Shown: positions 7,944 to 16,375, counted from the first letter of the stretch. The stretch is DNA of 35,897 nucleotides from Alphaproteobacteria bacterium (GCA_017307285.1 JAFKFI010000078.1:1-35897), one strand, 5' to 3'. Notes: generated from the sequence alone by a model not told the origin. Translations and numbers: made by a program.

Positions 7944-9173
7944 ATGACCTTGAGCCGACGCGCCCTCATTGCCGGTTCCGCGGCCGCGACGATGCTGCCG
8001 CTGCCTCGCGCCCGCGCCGCCGATGACACGATACGCATTGGGATGCTCACCGACATGTCCGGACCGTATCGCGATGTGACCGGCCCCACGGGTGTCGCTT
8101 GCGCGCGGCAGGCGATCAAGGAGTTCGCGGCGAGCCATCCCGAGATCAAGGTCGAAATGGTCGTCGCCGATCACCAGAACAAGCCGGACGTGGCGGTGGG
8201 GCTGGTGCGGGAATGGTACGATCGCGGCGGCGTTGATGCGATCGTCGGTGTGGACAGCTCCGCCGTCGCGCTCGCTTGCACAGCGGTGACGGCCGAGAAG
8301 GACAAGGTGCATCTCAACACCGGCGCGGGAACCTCGGCGCTCACGGGCAAGTCGTGCAACGCCAACACGGTGCATTGGACGCTCGACACCTGGAACCTGC
8401 CGCACTCGACCGCGACGGCGATCGTCAAGCAGGGCGGCAAGACCTGGTATTTCATCACTGCCGACTACACGTTCGGCCATATCTTCCAGCGCGACACCAC
8501 GGAGTTCGTGCACGCCGCCGGCGGCAAGGTGCTCGGCTCGGCGCTGTTTCCCTTTCCGGATACGACGGACTATTCGGCGTTCCTTCTCCAGGCACAGGCG
8601 AGCGGGGCACAGGTGCTCGCCTTCGCCGCGTCGGGGGCGAATTTCGTCAACTGCGTGAAGCAGGCGCGCGAGTTCGGGATAGACCGCTCGATGAAATTGG
8701 CGGCGATCGCCTGCTTCATCACCGACGTGCAGGCGATGGGCTTGCCGACCGCGCAGGGATTGATCCTGACCGAGAATTTCTACTGGGATTTCAACGACCG
8801 CACGCGCGCGTTCACCAAACGGGTGAAGCCGGAGCTGCCCTCCGGCGTGTTCCCCAATATGGACCAGGCGGGGAGCTACGCGGCGCTGGTGCATTATCTG
8901 AAGGTGGTGAAGGAGATGGGGCCGGCGCACGCCAAGGAATCAGGCCGTGCGACCGTCACGGCGATGAAGCGGATGCCGACGGATGATGATTGCTTCGGCC
9001 CCGGGTTGATCCGCTAGGACGGGCGGAAGATCCATCCGGCATATCTGTTCCGCGTCAAGAAGCCCGAGGAGAGTCGGTACGCGGGGGATGTTTATACCCA
9101 TCTCGCGACGACGCCGGCAGATGAGGCGTTTCGGCCGATGGCGGAGGGTGGGTGTCCATTGGTCCACGTGTAG
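7944..9173 (+). pseudogene. Branched-chain-amino-acid-type ABC transporter substrate-binding protein, interrupted by an in-frame TAG
   Basis: The frame from ATG 7944 encodes a periplasmic binding protein of the HAAT (Leu/Ile/Val-like) family. It has a Tat-like signal (TLSRRALIAGSAAATMLPLP, ending RARA before ADD), then TIRIGMLTDMSGPYRDVTG and the two-lobe fold. It stops at a TAG at 9015-9017 after 357 residues (ending FGPGLIR). The same frame continues without another stop to the TAG at 9171-9173 and encodes DGRKIHPAYLFRVKKPEES, then ATTPADEAFRPMAEGGCPLV. That is the normal C-terminus of this family, so a single substitution appears to have truncated a roughly 409-residue protein. It could be a recent pseudogene, a sequencing error, or low-level readthrough. 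No permease genes are adjacent on the same strand; a complete liv operon lies opposite. Confidence 0.85.
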
Positions 9174-9180
9174 CAGTCGA

Positions 9181-9260
9181 CCCCTCACCCCGGCCCTCTC
9201 CCACAAGGGGAGAGGGAGAAGAAAAGCCCTCTCCCTCTGGGAGAGGGTTGGGTGAGGGGT
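9181..9260. repeat. G/C-rich palindromic repeat, family A, copy 1
   Basis: The element is bounded by CCCCTCACCCC and GGGTGAGGGG and holds two internal hairpins, each CCCTCTCCC paired with GGGAGAGGG, separated by AGAAGAAAAG. It ends next to the livM stop codon, between convergent genes. Related copies lie at 22132-22231 and 29339-29414, in the opposite orientation as judged by the AAAAG/CTTTT spacer. Confidence 0.85.
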
Positions 9261-10238
9261 TCACGCCCGCCGAAAACGGCGCCTCAGCGAGAGGAGGCGC
9301 GGCACGATGCCTTGTGGGCTGGTCAGCACCACGACGATGATGAGCACGCCGTAGAGAAAGAAATGCAGGCCGGGCAGCGTGCCGCCGAACTGACCGCGCA
9401 GGATCTCGCCGACCGGGATCAACACGAGTGCCGCGATCAACGGGCCGAGCGGCGTGCCGAGGCCGCCGATGGTGGCGATCAGAACGATCTCGATGGTGAG
9501 ATTGGGCGAGGCGAGCAACGTCGGATCGACGAAATTGCTGTAGCGCGCAAACAGCGTGCCGGCGACCGAGCTCAGCGCGGCGCTGATCGCCATGCCGGTC
9601 GCCTTGGAGCGGAACAGCTCGATGCCGATGGCCTGCGCCGCGTCCTCGTTGTCGCGCAGCGCGCGCAGATAGTAGCCGAGGCGGCTCGACAGGATCGCCT
9701 GGTTGACCACGAGGCAGATCAGCGCGAGCACCAGCGCCGCCCAAAAATAACCTGGCCCGCCGCCGAACTCGAATAGCCAGAAACGGCCGTGATCCTTGGG
9801 CAGGTCGAGCCCCGACGCGCCGCCGAGAAAATCGGTGCCGGCGACGACCAACTCGCCGATCTCCGCGAAGGCGAGGGTGACGAGCGCGAAGGACAGATGT
9901 CCGAGGCGGAAGCGCGCGTCGAGCAGCGACATGAACACGCCGAGGATCGCCGAGACGGCGGCGGCGATCACCATGCCGAACCACATGTCGATGCCGAGCC
10001 GGATGTACAACGCGCTCGCCAGCAGCGCGCCGGTGCCGACGAAGACCGAGTTGGCCAGCGAGATCTGCCCCGCGATGCCGCCGACGACGTTCCACGCGAG
10101 GGCGAGCGACACGTAGAGCAACGCCAAGGTGCCGATGGCGAGATGGTAGGCGGACAATCCCCAAGGTAGGCACGCGGCGATCGCCACCGGAATCCACAGC
10201 AGCGGTGAGCGCAGGAACTGGAAGAAGTCGGGTCGCAT
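9261..10238 (-). CDS. livM: Branched-chain amino acid ABC transporter permease, LivM type
   Basis: The 325-residue product is a polytopic inner-membrane permease with hydrophobic segments throughout (for example LLWIPVAIAACLPWGLSAY and LAIGTLALLYVSLALAWNVV). It has the LivM hallmarks GGIAGQISLANSVFVGTGA, RALRDNEDAAQAIGI and IGGLGTPLGPLIAALVL. It would form the membrane channel with LivH. The ATG at 10238 shares one base with the livH stop (TGATG), showing coupled translation. The open frame extends to 10730 but overlaps livH, so the upstream part is not coding. It is the last gene of the minus-strand operon and the repeat at 9181-9260 lies just beyond. Substrate specificity is unknown; such systems also carry amides, urea or aromatic acids. 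Confidence 0.92.
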   Translation of the reverse strand: MRPDFFQFLRSPLLWIPVAIAACLPWGLSAYHLAIGTLALLYVSLALAWNVVGGIAGQISLANSVFVGTGALLASALYIRLGIDMWFGMVIAAAVSAILGVFMSLLDARFRLGHLSFALVTLAFAEIGELVVAGTDFLGGASGLDLPKDHGRFWLFEFGGGPGYFWAALVLALICLVVNQAILSSRLGYYLRALRDNEDAAQAIGIELFRSKATGMAISAALSSVAGTLFARYSNFVDPTLLASPNLTIEIVLIATIGGLGTPLGPLIAALVLIPVGEILRGQFGGTLPGLHFFLYGVLIIVVVLTSPQGIVPRLLSLRRRFRRA

Positions 10239-11104
10239 CAGGCGCGCCGGAACAGGCCCTGCGGCCGCAGCAGCAGGACGAGGACAAACAGCGCGTAGGG
10301 CACGATCATGCCGGAGGTGCCAGAGACGAACACGGTGCCGAGCGCCTCGGTGACGCCGATCAGGATGGCGGCGAGATAGATGCCGCGGAAATCGGAGAGC
10401 CCGCCCATCACCAGCGCCATCAACGGAATCACGGTGTACCGGAAGCCTTGGCCCGGCTCGATCGGCGTGCCGGGGATGAGCAGCGCGCCGGCGATCGCCT
10501 GGATGCCGATGCCGACGCCAAAGGTGAGGGTACGGACCCGCGGCACGTCGATGCCCATGAGGGCGGCGGCGCGCGGGTTCTGATGCACAGCACGGATGCG
10601 CCGCCCGGTCTCGGTATGGTCGAGCACGATCCACAACAGCAGGGCGAGCAATAGCGAACCGGCGAAGGCGAGCACTTGCGGCGTGCGCAGGAACAGCGAG
10701 TCGCCGAGGATCAACAACGACGCCTCCCAATCCGAGGGCACGCGCACGGGCTGGCCGCCGAACACCATCAGGATGCCGTTCTGCAACACGAACGTCACGC
10801 CCAACGTGAGCTGGATCACCATGAGCAGCTGGCTGCGCGCCACCGGGCGCAGCAGGAACCAGTAGAGCGCGACGCCCGAGACGAACAGCAGCGGGAAGGT
10901 GATGACGGTGGAGACGTACGGGTCGAGCGCCCAGGCGGTTTGCAGCGCAAGGGCGAGATACATCGCGAGCGTCAAGAAGTCGCCATGCGCGAAGTTGATA
11001 ATGCCCGAAACGTTGTAGGTGAGGCCGAGGCTGAGGGCGACGAGTGCGTAGCCGCCGCCCACCAGCAGGCCTTGCACCACCGTCTGAATGAGCAGTTCGG
11101 TCAT
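10238..11104 (-). CDS. livH: Branched-chain amino acid ABC transporter permease, LivH type
   Basis: This 288-residue inner-membrane protein starts with TVVQGLLVGGGYALVALSLG and continues TYNVSGIINFAHGDFLTLAM, a highly typical LivH N-terminus. The EAA-like cytoplasmic loop reads GRRIRAVHQNPRAAALMGID, with ALVMGGLSDFRGIYLAAIL near the C-terminus. It pairs with LivM to form the permease. It is followed by livM with a one-base overlap and preceded by livF with a 124-base gap that holds a dispersed repeat. The gap may lower downstream expression relative to the ATPases. Confidence 0.92.
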   Translation of the reverse strand: MTELLIQTVVQGLLVGGGYALVALSLGLTYNVSGIINFAHGDFLTLAMYLALALQTAWALDPYVSTVITFPLLFVSGVALYWFLLRPVARSQLLMVIQLTLGVTFVLQNGILMVFGGQPVRVPSDWEASLLILGDSLFLRTPQVLAFAGSLLLALLLWIVLDHTETGRRIRAVHQNPRAAALMGIDVPRVRTLTFGVGIGIQAIAGALLIPGTPIEPGQGFRYTVIPLMALVMGGLSDFRGIYLAAILIGVTEALGTVFVSGTSGMIVPYALFVLVLLLRPQGLFRRA

Positions 11105-11130
11105 ATCGTTTCCCGACCGCTACCCAGAAG

Positions 11131-11217
11131 TGTCATGCCCGTGCTTGTCACGGGCATCCACGACTTGCGGTGCCACCCGGAGAAGCCGTGGATGGCCGGC
11201 CTGCGCCGGCCATGACG
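11131..11217. repeat. Intergenic palindromic repeat inside the liv operon
   Basis: The segment begins TGTCATGCCCGTGCTTGTCA, continues CGGGCATCCACG, and ends CGTGGATGGCCGGC followed by CTGCGCCGGCCATGACG. GTCATG and CATGAC form its outer ends, and ATCCACG pairs with CGTGGAT. GCCCGTG pairs with CACGGGC and GCCGGC with GCCGGC as inner stems. From memory this resembles a widespread intergenic repeat of alphaproteobacterial genomes. It sits between livF and livH within a co-directional operon. Confidence 0.7.
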
Positions 11218-11228
11218 AAGATGGGATC

Positions 11229-11933
11229 TCATAGTCCCAGATACGCCTGCCGCGTGCGCGGGTCGGCGCGGAGGGTGGCGGACGTGCCGGCCAGCGCGAC
11301 TTGGCCGCGCTCCAGCACCACGCCGCGCACCGCGCAGGAGAGGGTCAGATTCAAATTCTGCTCCACCAGCAGGATGGTGAGGCCCTGCGCGTTGAGCTCA
11401 CGCAGCGCGCGGAAGATGGTCTGCACGAACAGCGGCGACAGGCCGAGCGAGGGTTCGTCGAGCATCAGCAGCTTCGGCCCGCCCATCATGGCGCGGCCGA
11501 TCGCGAGCATCTGCTGCTCGCCGCCCGACAACGTGCCGGCGTATTGCGGGCGGCGCTCCTTGAGGCGCGGAAACAGAGTGAATACCTGTTCGAGACGGTC
11601 GGCGCGACGCGGTCGTGCGACGGCGGTGGTGCCGCCGAGCAGCAGATTGTCGAGCACCGACATGCGCGGGAACACTTGCCGCCCCTCCGGCACCTGCACG
11701 ATGCCGCGTGAGACGATGTCGCTCGGCTTGGCGCGCGTGATGTCCTCGCCGAGAAACCGGATGCTTCCCGCGCGCGGGCGGAGCACGCCGGAGATGCAGT
11801 TGATCAGCGTGCTCTTGCCCGCGTTGTTGGCGCCGAGCAGGCCGACGAGCTCGCCTGCTTCGACATCGAGCGAGACATCTTCGAGCACATTCGGGCCGCC
11901 ATAGCCGGCGGTGAGGCCGGCTACTTCAAGCAT
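11229..11933 (-). CDS. livF: Branched-chain amino acid ABC transporter ATP-binding protein, LivF type
   Basis: The 234-residue ATPase has a Walker A at residues 34-42 reading GANNAGKST. The second Asn replaces the Gly of the common GANGAGKST form, a conservative oddity. The LivF segment IVQVPEGRQVFPRMSVLDNL follows. The ABC signature is LSGGEQQMLAIGRAMM and Walker B is LLMLDEPSLGLSP, with LLVEQN as the H-loop region preceding helix residues. It would power the LivH/LivM permease together with LivG. Its start overlaps the livG stop by 8 bases, so translation is coupled. Confidence 0.93.
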   Translation of the reverse strand: MLEVAGLTAGYGGPNVLEDVSLDVEAGELVGLLGANNAGKSTLINCISGVLRPRAGSIRFLGEDITRAKPSDIVSRGIVQVPEGRQVFPRMSVLDNLLLGGTTAVARPRRADRLEQVFTLFPRLKERRPQYAGTLSGGEQQMLAIGRAMMGGPKLLMLDEPSLGLSPLFVQTIFRALRELNAQGLTILLVEQNLNLTLSCAVRGVVLERGQVALAGTSATLRADPRTRQAYLGL

Positions 11934-12648
11934 CCATGTCCTCGCCGAAATAGGCGTCGCGCACCGCTTGGTTGGCGACGATTTCTTCCGGTGTTCCCTC
12001 GGCGACCTTCTGGCCGAAATTGAGCACCACGATGCGGTCGGCGAGGCTCATCACCACCGGCATGACGTGCTCGACCATCACGAAGGTGATCCCGCCGTCA
12101 CGCAAGCGGCGGATCGCGGCGAGCGGCACTTGCGCCTCGGCGAGGGTGAGGCCCGACATCACCTCGTCAAGCAGGATGATGCGTGGGCCGGTGGCGATGC
12201 ACTTGGCGATCTCCAGCAGCTTGCGGTCCTGCATGGAGAGGCTGTCGGGGATCGCATCGGCGCGCGAGGCGAGGCCGATGTCGTCGAGCACGTCACGCGC
12301 GCGGGCGATCGCCTCGTTGAGCGGCAAGCGCAGCAACGCGGCGGCGGTGACGGCGTCGAGCACGCTCATGCCGGCGAAGACCTGCACGATCTGAAAACTG
12401 CGCGCGAGGCCGCGCCGCGCGACGGCGGGCGGCTTGAGCCCGGTGATCGGCGCGCCCTCCAGCACCACCGAGCCGGAATCGGGCGTGATGAAGCCGGAGA
12501 CGAGCGAGAACAGCGTCGTCTTGCCGGCGCCGTTCGGGCCGATCACCGCGAGGATTTCACCCTCGCGCACGTCGAACGAGACGCGATCGACGGCCGTGAG
12601 GCCGCCGAAGCTCTTGCTCAGCTCGCGAATTTCGAGAATCGCCGTCAC
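11926..12648 (-). CDS. livG: Branched-chain amino acid ABC transporter ATP-binding protein, LivG type
   Basis: This 240-residue ATPase has Walker A at 37-45 (GPNGAGKTT). The LivG-type sequence LARSFQIVQVFAGMSVLDAV follows. The degenerate signature LSMQDRKLLEIAK (about 137-149) is typical of LivG, which lacks a perfect LSGGQ. Walker B is RIILLDEVMSGLT (residues 156-168) and the H-loop is FVMVEHVM. The start is a GTG at 12648, one base after the stop of the upstream binding-protein gene, and the gene overlaps livF at its 3' end. It forms a heterodimer with LivF. Confidence 0.93.
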   Translation of the reverse strand: MTAILEIRELSKSFGGLTAVDRVSFDVREGEILAVIGPNGAGKTTLFSLVSGFITPDSGSVVLEGAPITGLKPPAVARRGLARSFQIVQVFAGMSVLDAVTAAALLRLPLNEAIARARDVLDDIGLASRADAIPDSLSMQDRKLLEIAKCIATGPRIILLDEVMSGLTLAEAQVPLAAIRRLRDGGITFVMVEHVMPVVMSLADRIVVLNFGQKVAEGTPEEIVANQAVRDAYFGEDMDA

Positions 12649-12649
12649 G

Positions 12650-13885
12650 TCACTGCATCGGGCGGGGCTCGGCGGTGGCGAGCTGGGGCGGATAGACGAT
12701 CTGCTGCGTGTGATCGGGCTGCCACTGGATCAGGAGGCCAGTCGAGTCCTTCGGCGCGCGGTCCTCGCCGAACGACAGGCCGGTCGGGCGTATGTAGTAG
12801 AGGTCGGGGTCGCCGGGCGGGAAGTTCACCGTCTTGAGCGCCGCCAGGAGCTTGTCGCGATCGGTCGAGCCGGCGTTCTCCAGCACGCGTTGCACCACGC
12901 GAGCGCCTTGCGCGCCGCTGATCCCGGTGGCGCCGAGCGGGAAATCGAAATGGCCGTTCTTCTGCAGGTCGGCCCAGAGATCGCGCAGCGCCGGCGCGTT
13001 CGAGCCGGGGCTGAAGATGGCGAGCCCGAAGAGATCCTTGCACAAGGTCTCCTGGCCAATCTTGTCGCCGAGATCGTGCCACAGCACCTCGTCCGAGAAG
13101 CCGCCGGTGCCGCCGACGAACAGGATGTTCTTGATCTTGAGGCTGTAGCGCGCCTGATCCATCAGCGCGCCGTCCTGCACGCGCACGAGACCCACCGTCG
13201 CATCCGGCTTCAACGAGCGCAGACGCAGCATCGCGGCGGTCTGGTCGTTCGCCTTGGGGTCGAGCGGCACCTCGCCGACGATATTGAACCCGAGCTTGGG
13301 CAGACGCTCCTTGAGCGCCGTGTTGACCTTCTGACCGGCCTCGTAGTTCGAGTACACCAGGGCGACGTTCTTGATGTGCCAGCCCTTGTCCTTGTTCAGC
13401 CAGGCCAGGAAATCGGCCATCGTCTTGGCGTAGCCGCGGTCGTAGGGAAAGTTCAGCGAGAACAGGTAGGGCGACGCGCTGCCCGCCGGAAACATGGCGA
13501 GGGTCGGCATCTTCAGTTCATCGAGCACGGGTGAGATCGCCAGCATCTCCGGCGTCTGCAAGCCGCCCGCGAGCATGTCGACGCGCTCGTCCGTAATCAG
13601 CCGTCGCGCCTCGTTGGCGGCGCGGGACGGCACGCTGGCGTCGTCGGCGAGCACCAGCTCGATCTTCGCGCCACCGAGACTCTTGATCCCGCCGGCGGCG
13701 TTGATCTTGTCGATCATGTATTTGAAGACGCCCCAGGTCTCCTGCCCATAGGCAGCGAGCGGGCCGCTCATCTGCATGATGACGCCGACACGCACCGGCT
13801 TCGGCTCCGCCCGCGCGGCGGTGGCGAGCAGGCACGCAAGGAGAAGGGCGGCGCAGATGCGCGCCGCCCGCAGAGTGATCGACAT
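12650..13885 (-). CDS. ABC transporter substrate-binding protein (HAAT family), intact
   Basis: The 411-residue protein has a Sec signal peptide (residues 1-26, ending TAARA before EPKPV). It continues with VRVGVIMQMSGPLAAYGQET, the usual start of the first lobe, and the segment INAAGGIKSLGGAKIELVLADDAS. It is the likely periplasmic receptor for the LivGFHM transporter, since livG begins one base after its stop. Its C-terminus (LLIQWQPDHTQQIVYPPQLA) is typical. Unlike the binding protein at 7944 it has no premature stop. The ligand cannot be assigned from sequence. It follows the SDR gene by 18 bases, so the whole set SDR, binding protein, livG, livF, livH, livM is probably one transcript. 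Confidence 0.9.
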   Translation of the reverse strand: MSITLRAARICAALLLACLLATAARAEPKPVRVGVIMQMSGPLAAYGQETWGVFKYMIDKINAAGGIKSLGGAKIELVLADDASVPSRAANEARRLITDERVDMLAGGLQTPEMLAISPVLDELKMPTLAMFPAGSASPYLFSLNFPYDRGYAKTMADFLAWLNKDKGWHIKNVALVYSNYEAGQKVNTALKERLPKLGFNIVGEVPLDPKANDQTAAMLRLRSLKPDATVGLVRVQDGALMDQARYSLKIKNILFVGGTGGFSDEVLWHDLGDKIGQETLCKDLFGLAIFSPGSNAPALRDLWADLQKNGHFDFPLGATGISGAQGARVVQRVLENAGSTDRDKLLAALKTVNFPPGDPDLYYIRPTGLSFGEDRAPKDSTGLLIQWQPDHTQQIVYPPQLATAEPRPMQ

Positions 13886-13903
13886 GGTCTCGCCCCGATG
13901 GGT

Positions 13904-14818
13904 TCAGACGGATTCCCAGTTGTACACGTCGCCGGTGCGCTCGAGCTTGGTGAGCCCGCTGCGCCACGCCGGCAGCGCGATCTCCACCATCTTCTCGGGC
14001 GTCCAGCCGTCCTCCTTCATCAGGATACGGATGGGGCGGGGCTGGCTGTAGAGATAGAGTTCGTTGCCGCGTGCGCCGAAGATGTTACCGGTGATCTCGG
14101 AGGCCGCATCGCAAGCGAGGAAGACTGCGAGCTTCGCCACGTGGTCCGGGCTGGTGCGCTCGGCGCGCTTCTTCAGCACTTCCTCGGAGAGGCCGGGGAT
14201 GCTCTCGATCATGCGGCTGAAGGCGTGCGGGCCGATGCAGTTGGAGCGGACCTTGTAGCGCGCCGAGTCACCCGCGATGGCGCGCGACATGCCGGCGATG
14301 CCGAGCTTCGCGGCGGCGTAGTTGACCTGGCCGACGCTGCCGATCAGGCCCGATGTCGAGGTCATGTGGATGAACGCGCCGCTCTCTTGCGCGCGGAAAT
14401 GCGGGATCGCGGCGCGGCTGACGTAGAACGCGCCGTAGAGATGCACCTTCATCACCGCGTCGAACTCTTCCGGCGTCATGCGGTGGAAGATCACGTCGCG
14501 CAGGATGCCGGCGTTGTTCACCACGATGTCGATGCGGCCGAAAGTGTCGATCGCGGTCTTGACGATGTTCTGCGCGGAGTTCCAGTCGGCGACGCTGTCG
14601 GTGTTTACCACCGCGCGGCCCTGGCCGTGCTTCTGAGTGATGCTTTGCACCACTTCCTGCGCCGGCGTCGCGTCCTGGCCTTCGCCGCTCACGGCCGCGC
14701 CGACGTCGTTGACGACGACCTTGGCGCCCTGATCGGCCATCGCCAGCGCGATCGAGCGCCCGATGCCGCGGCCCGATCCTGTAACGACCGCGACCTTGCC
14801 TTCAAGCAGTGTTCCCAT
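13904..14818 (-). CDS. Short-chain dehydrogenase/reductase, 3-hydroxyacyl-CoA dehydrogenase-like
   Basis: The 304-residue NAD(P)-dependent oxidoreductase has the nucleotide motif TGSGRGIG (13-20). It also has NNAG (101-104) and the catalytic set Ser154, Tyr167, Lys171 in HMTSTSGLIG and QVNYAAAKLG. The sequence VVVNDVGAAVSGEG resembles the SDR part of the peroxisomal multifunctional enzyme type 2 and related (R)-3-hydroxyacyl-CoA dehydrogenases; this is a family resemblance and not proof of substrate. About 60 residues extend past the core, ending GDVYNWESV. The ATG at 14818 has GAGAGGAA upstream. It heads the liv-type operon and is divergent from the hydroxyisobutyrate dehydrogenase gene, so the transported compound may be oxidised as a CoA ester. 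Confidence 0.87.
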   Translation of the reverse strand: MGTLLEGKVAVVTGSGRGIGRSIALAMADQGAKVVVNDVGAAVSGEGQDATPAQEVVQSITQKHGQGRAVVNTDSVADWNSAQNIVKTAIDTFGRIDIVVNNAGILRDVIFHRMTPEEFDAVMKVHLYGAFYVSRAAIPHFRAQESGAFIHMTSTSGLIGSVGQVNYAAAKLGIAGMSRAIAGDSARYKVRSNCIGPHAFSRMIESIPGLSEEVLKKRAERTSPDHVAKLAVFLACDAASEITGNIFGARGNELYLYSQPRPIRILMKEDGWTPEKMVEIALPAWRSGLTKLERTGDVYNWESV

Positions 14819-14920
14819 CCGTTCCTCTCCCTCGATCAAGGCGTTTCACACTGGCGCGAAGAATGCGCCGGCTTCCCTTCCGTGTCACCCTCCCGCCCGA
14901 ACCGTCAAGAGGAGGGGGCG

Positions 14921-15811
14921 ATGGAGTTGGGATTCCTGGGGCTCGGGCAGATGGGTTCGGCGATCGCAGAGCGGCTGGAGCAGGCGGGTGCGACGCTGCA
15001 CGTGTTTGACCCGAACGCCCGCGCCGCCGAGCCGTTCGTCACACGCGGTGCGGTCGTGCATGGGTCGGCACGCGCGGTCGCCGACGCGGCCGAGATCGTG
15101 TTCGCGTGCTTGCCCGAGAGTGCGGTGAGCGAGGCCGTCGCGCGCGAGGTCGCGGCGGGCGGCACGGTGCGGACCTATGTGGAGATGTCGACGATCGGCA
15201 GCCCGAGCATGGCGCGGATCGCCGCGACGGTGGGTGCGCGCGGCATCGCGCTCGTTGATTGTCCGGTGAGCGGCGGACCGAAGGGTGCGCGCGCCGGCAC
15301 GCTATCGGTGATGGCGGCGGGCGCGCCGGACGCGCTCGCGACGGTGCGCCCTTGGCTTGCGCGGATCGGGCGCACCGTGTTCGAGGTTGGCGAGCGGCCT
15401 GGACAGGCGCAGCTGATGAAGCTCGTGAACAATCTTATCAACGCGGCCAATTTGGCCACGGCGTTCGAGGCGCTGGTGTTGGGTGCCAAGGGCGGGCTCG
15501 ACGCCGCGCAGATGGTCGAGGTGATCAACGCCAGCACCGGCCGCAACAGCGCGACGACCGACAAGATCCCGAAAGCGGTGTTGACCGGGAGCTTCGACTA
15601 CGGCGCGCGGCTGGCGACGATGTACAAGGATGTGGCGCTCGGGCTCGCCGAGGCCGAGGCGCTGGGCGTGCCGATGTGGGTGATGCAGCAGGTTGGTTCG
15701 CTGTGGCGCTTCGGCATGAGCGAGGGGCGCGCCGACGAGGATTTCACGGCGTTGATTCGGGTGGTGGAAGGTTGGGCGGGGGTGAAGGTTCGGGGCGCGG
15801 GGGCGGAATGA
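14921..15811 (+). CDS. NAD(P)-dependent oxidoreductase, 3-hydroxyisobutyrate dehydrogenase family
   Basis: The 296-residue protein has a Rossmann nucleotide motif GFLGLGQMGSAIA (4-16) and the substrate-binding motif DCPVSGGPKGARAGTLSVM (113-131). The catalytic lysine is Lys167 in GQAQLMKLVNN. Members oxidise beta-hydroxyacids such as 3-hydroxyisobutyrate, tartronate semialdehyde or gamma-hydroxybutyrate; which one applies here is unknown. An open frame reaches upstream to 13898 across the antisense of the SDR gene. The ATG at 14921 has a strong AGAGGAGGGGG site and the family N-terminus, so it is the start. The TGA stop lies inside the palindromic repeat at 15802-15854. It is divergent from the SDR across about 100 bases. 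Confidence 0.9.
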   Translation: MELGFLGLGQMGSAIAERLEQAGATLHVFDPNARAAEPFVTRGAVVHGSARAVADAAEIVFACLPESAVSEAVAREVAAGGTVRTYVEMSTIGSPSMARIAATVGARGIALVDCPVSGGPKGARAGTLSVMAAGAPDALATVRPWLARIGRTVFEVGERPGQAQLMKLVNNLINAANLATAFEALVLGAKGGLDAAQMVEVINASTGRNSATTDKIPKAVLTGSFDYGARLATMYKDVALGLAEAEALGVPMWVMQQVGSLWRFGMSEGRADEDFTALIRVVEGWAGVKVRGAGAE

Positions 15812-15854
15812 ATTCCGCCCTACGGCATTCGTGTAGGGCGGAATTCATTCCGCC
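15802..15854. repeat. Long perfect palindrome, repeat family B, copy 1
   Basis: Positions 15802-15823 are exactly complementary to 15833-15854, giving 22-base arms around a 9-base loop. The arms contain GTAGGGCGGAATTCATTCCGC. The stop codon of the dehydrogenase (15809-15811) and the stop of ogt (15845-15847) both lie within the arms. The related copy is at 21587-21661. It may act as a bidirectional terminator. Confidence 0.88.
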
Positions 15855-16375
15855 GCTTGGTGCACGCCCTCGTGCGCGAGCAGCCAGCGCTTGCGGGCGA
15901 GACCGCCGCCGTAGCCGGTGAGCGAGCCGTTGGCGCCGATGACGCGGTGACATGGCACGACGATGCTTACAGGATTGGCGCCGTTCGCCGTGCCGACGGC
16001 GCGGACGGCTGCGGGCTTGCCAAGCCGGGCGGCGAGCGCGCCGTAGCTCAGCGTCTCGCCCGGTGGTATCCGCGTCAGCGCTTCCCAAACCATGCGCTGA
16101 AACGTGGTTCCGGCGGTGCGCCACGCGATGCGCTTCAGCGCGGACAAATCGCCGGCGAAATAGTCCTCCAGCGCCTGCCGGACTTTGGTCGGCGCGGCGC
16201 CTGGTTCGAGCGGCATCGTTCCGTAGTGTAGCCGGAGCAGACGGCGCATCCGCTCCTCGTAGTCGGCCCAGTCGAGCGCGCGCAGGTTTCCCGCTTCGTC
16301 GGTCACGAGCAGCGCCTCGCCGATCGGCGTTTCGAGGCGATCGAGCAGCAGGCGTTCAGGCGGCTTGTCTGGCAT
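15845..16375 (-). CDS. ogt: Methylated-DNA--[protein]-cysteine S-methyltransferase
   Basis: The 176-residue suicide repair protein transfers alkyl groups from O6-alkylguanine to its own cysteine. The active-site motif PCHRVIG places the acceptor at Cys142. The preceding wing and recognition helix read LSYGALAARLGKPAAVRAVG, and TANGANPVSIVV carries the conserved Asn. The open frame extends far upstream to 16735, but MPDKPPERLLLDRLETPIGE at 16375 is the family-like start. It overlaps the 3' end of the AlkA-type gene by 20 bases, so the two are co-expressed for alkylation repair. Together they supply the activities that are fused with Ada in enterobacteria. Confidence 0.93.
   Translation of the reverse strand: MPDKPPERLLLDRLETPIGEALLVTDEAGNLRALDWADYEERMRRLLRLHYGTMPLEPGAAPTKVRQALEDYFAGDLSALKRIAWRTAGTTFQRMVWEALTRIPPGETLSYGALAARLGKPAAVRAVGTANGANPVSIVVPCHRVIGANGSLTGYGGGLARKRWLLAHEGVHQAAE

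Noticed and set aside
9181-9260. CRISPR-like array from repeated GGGAGAGGG units
   Set aside because: The units form nested hairpins within one element; there are no spacers or regular repeats.
13898-14920. Long upstream extension of the hydroxyisobutyrate dehydrogenase frame
   Set aside because: It runs antisense over the SDR gene, has no family similarity, and the ATG at 14921 has a strong ribosome binding site.
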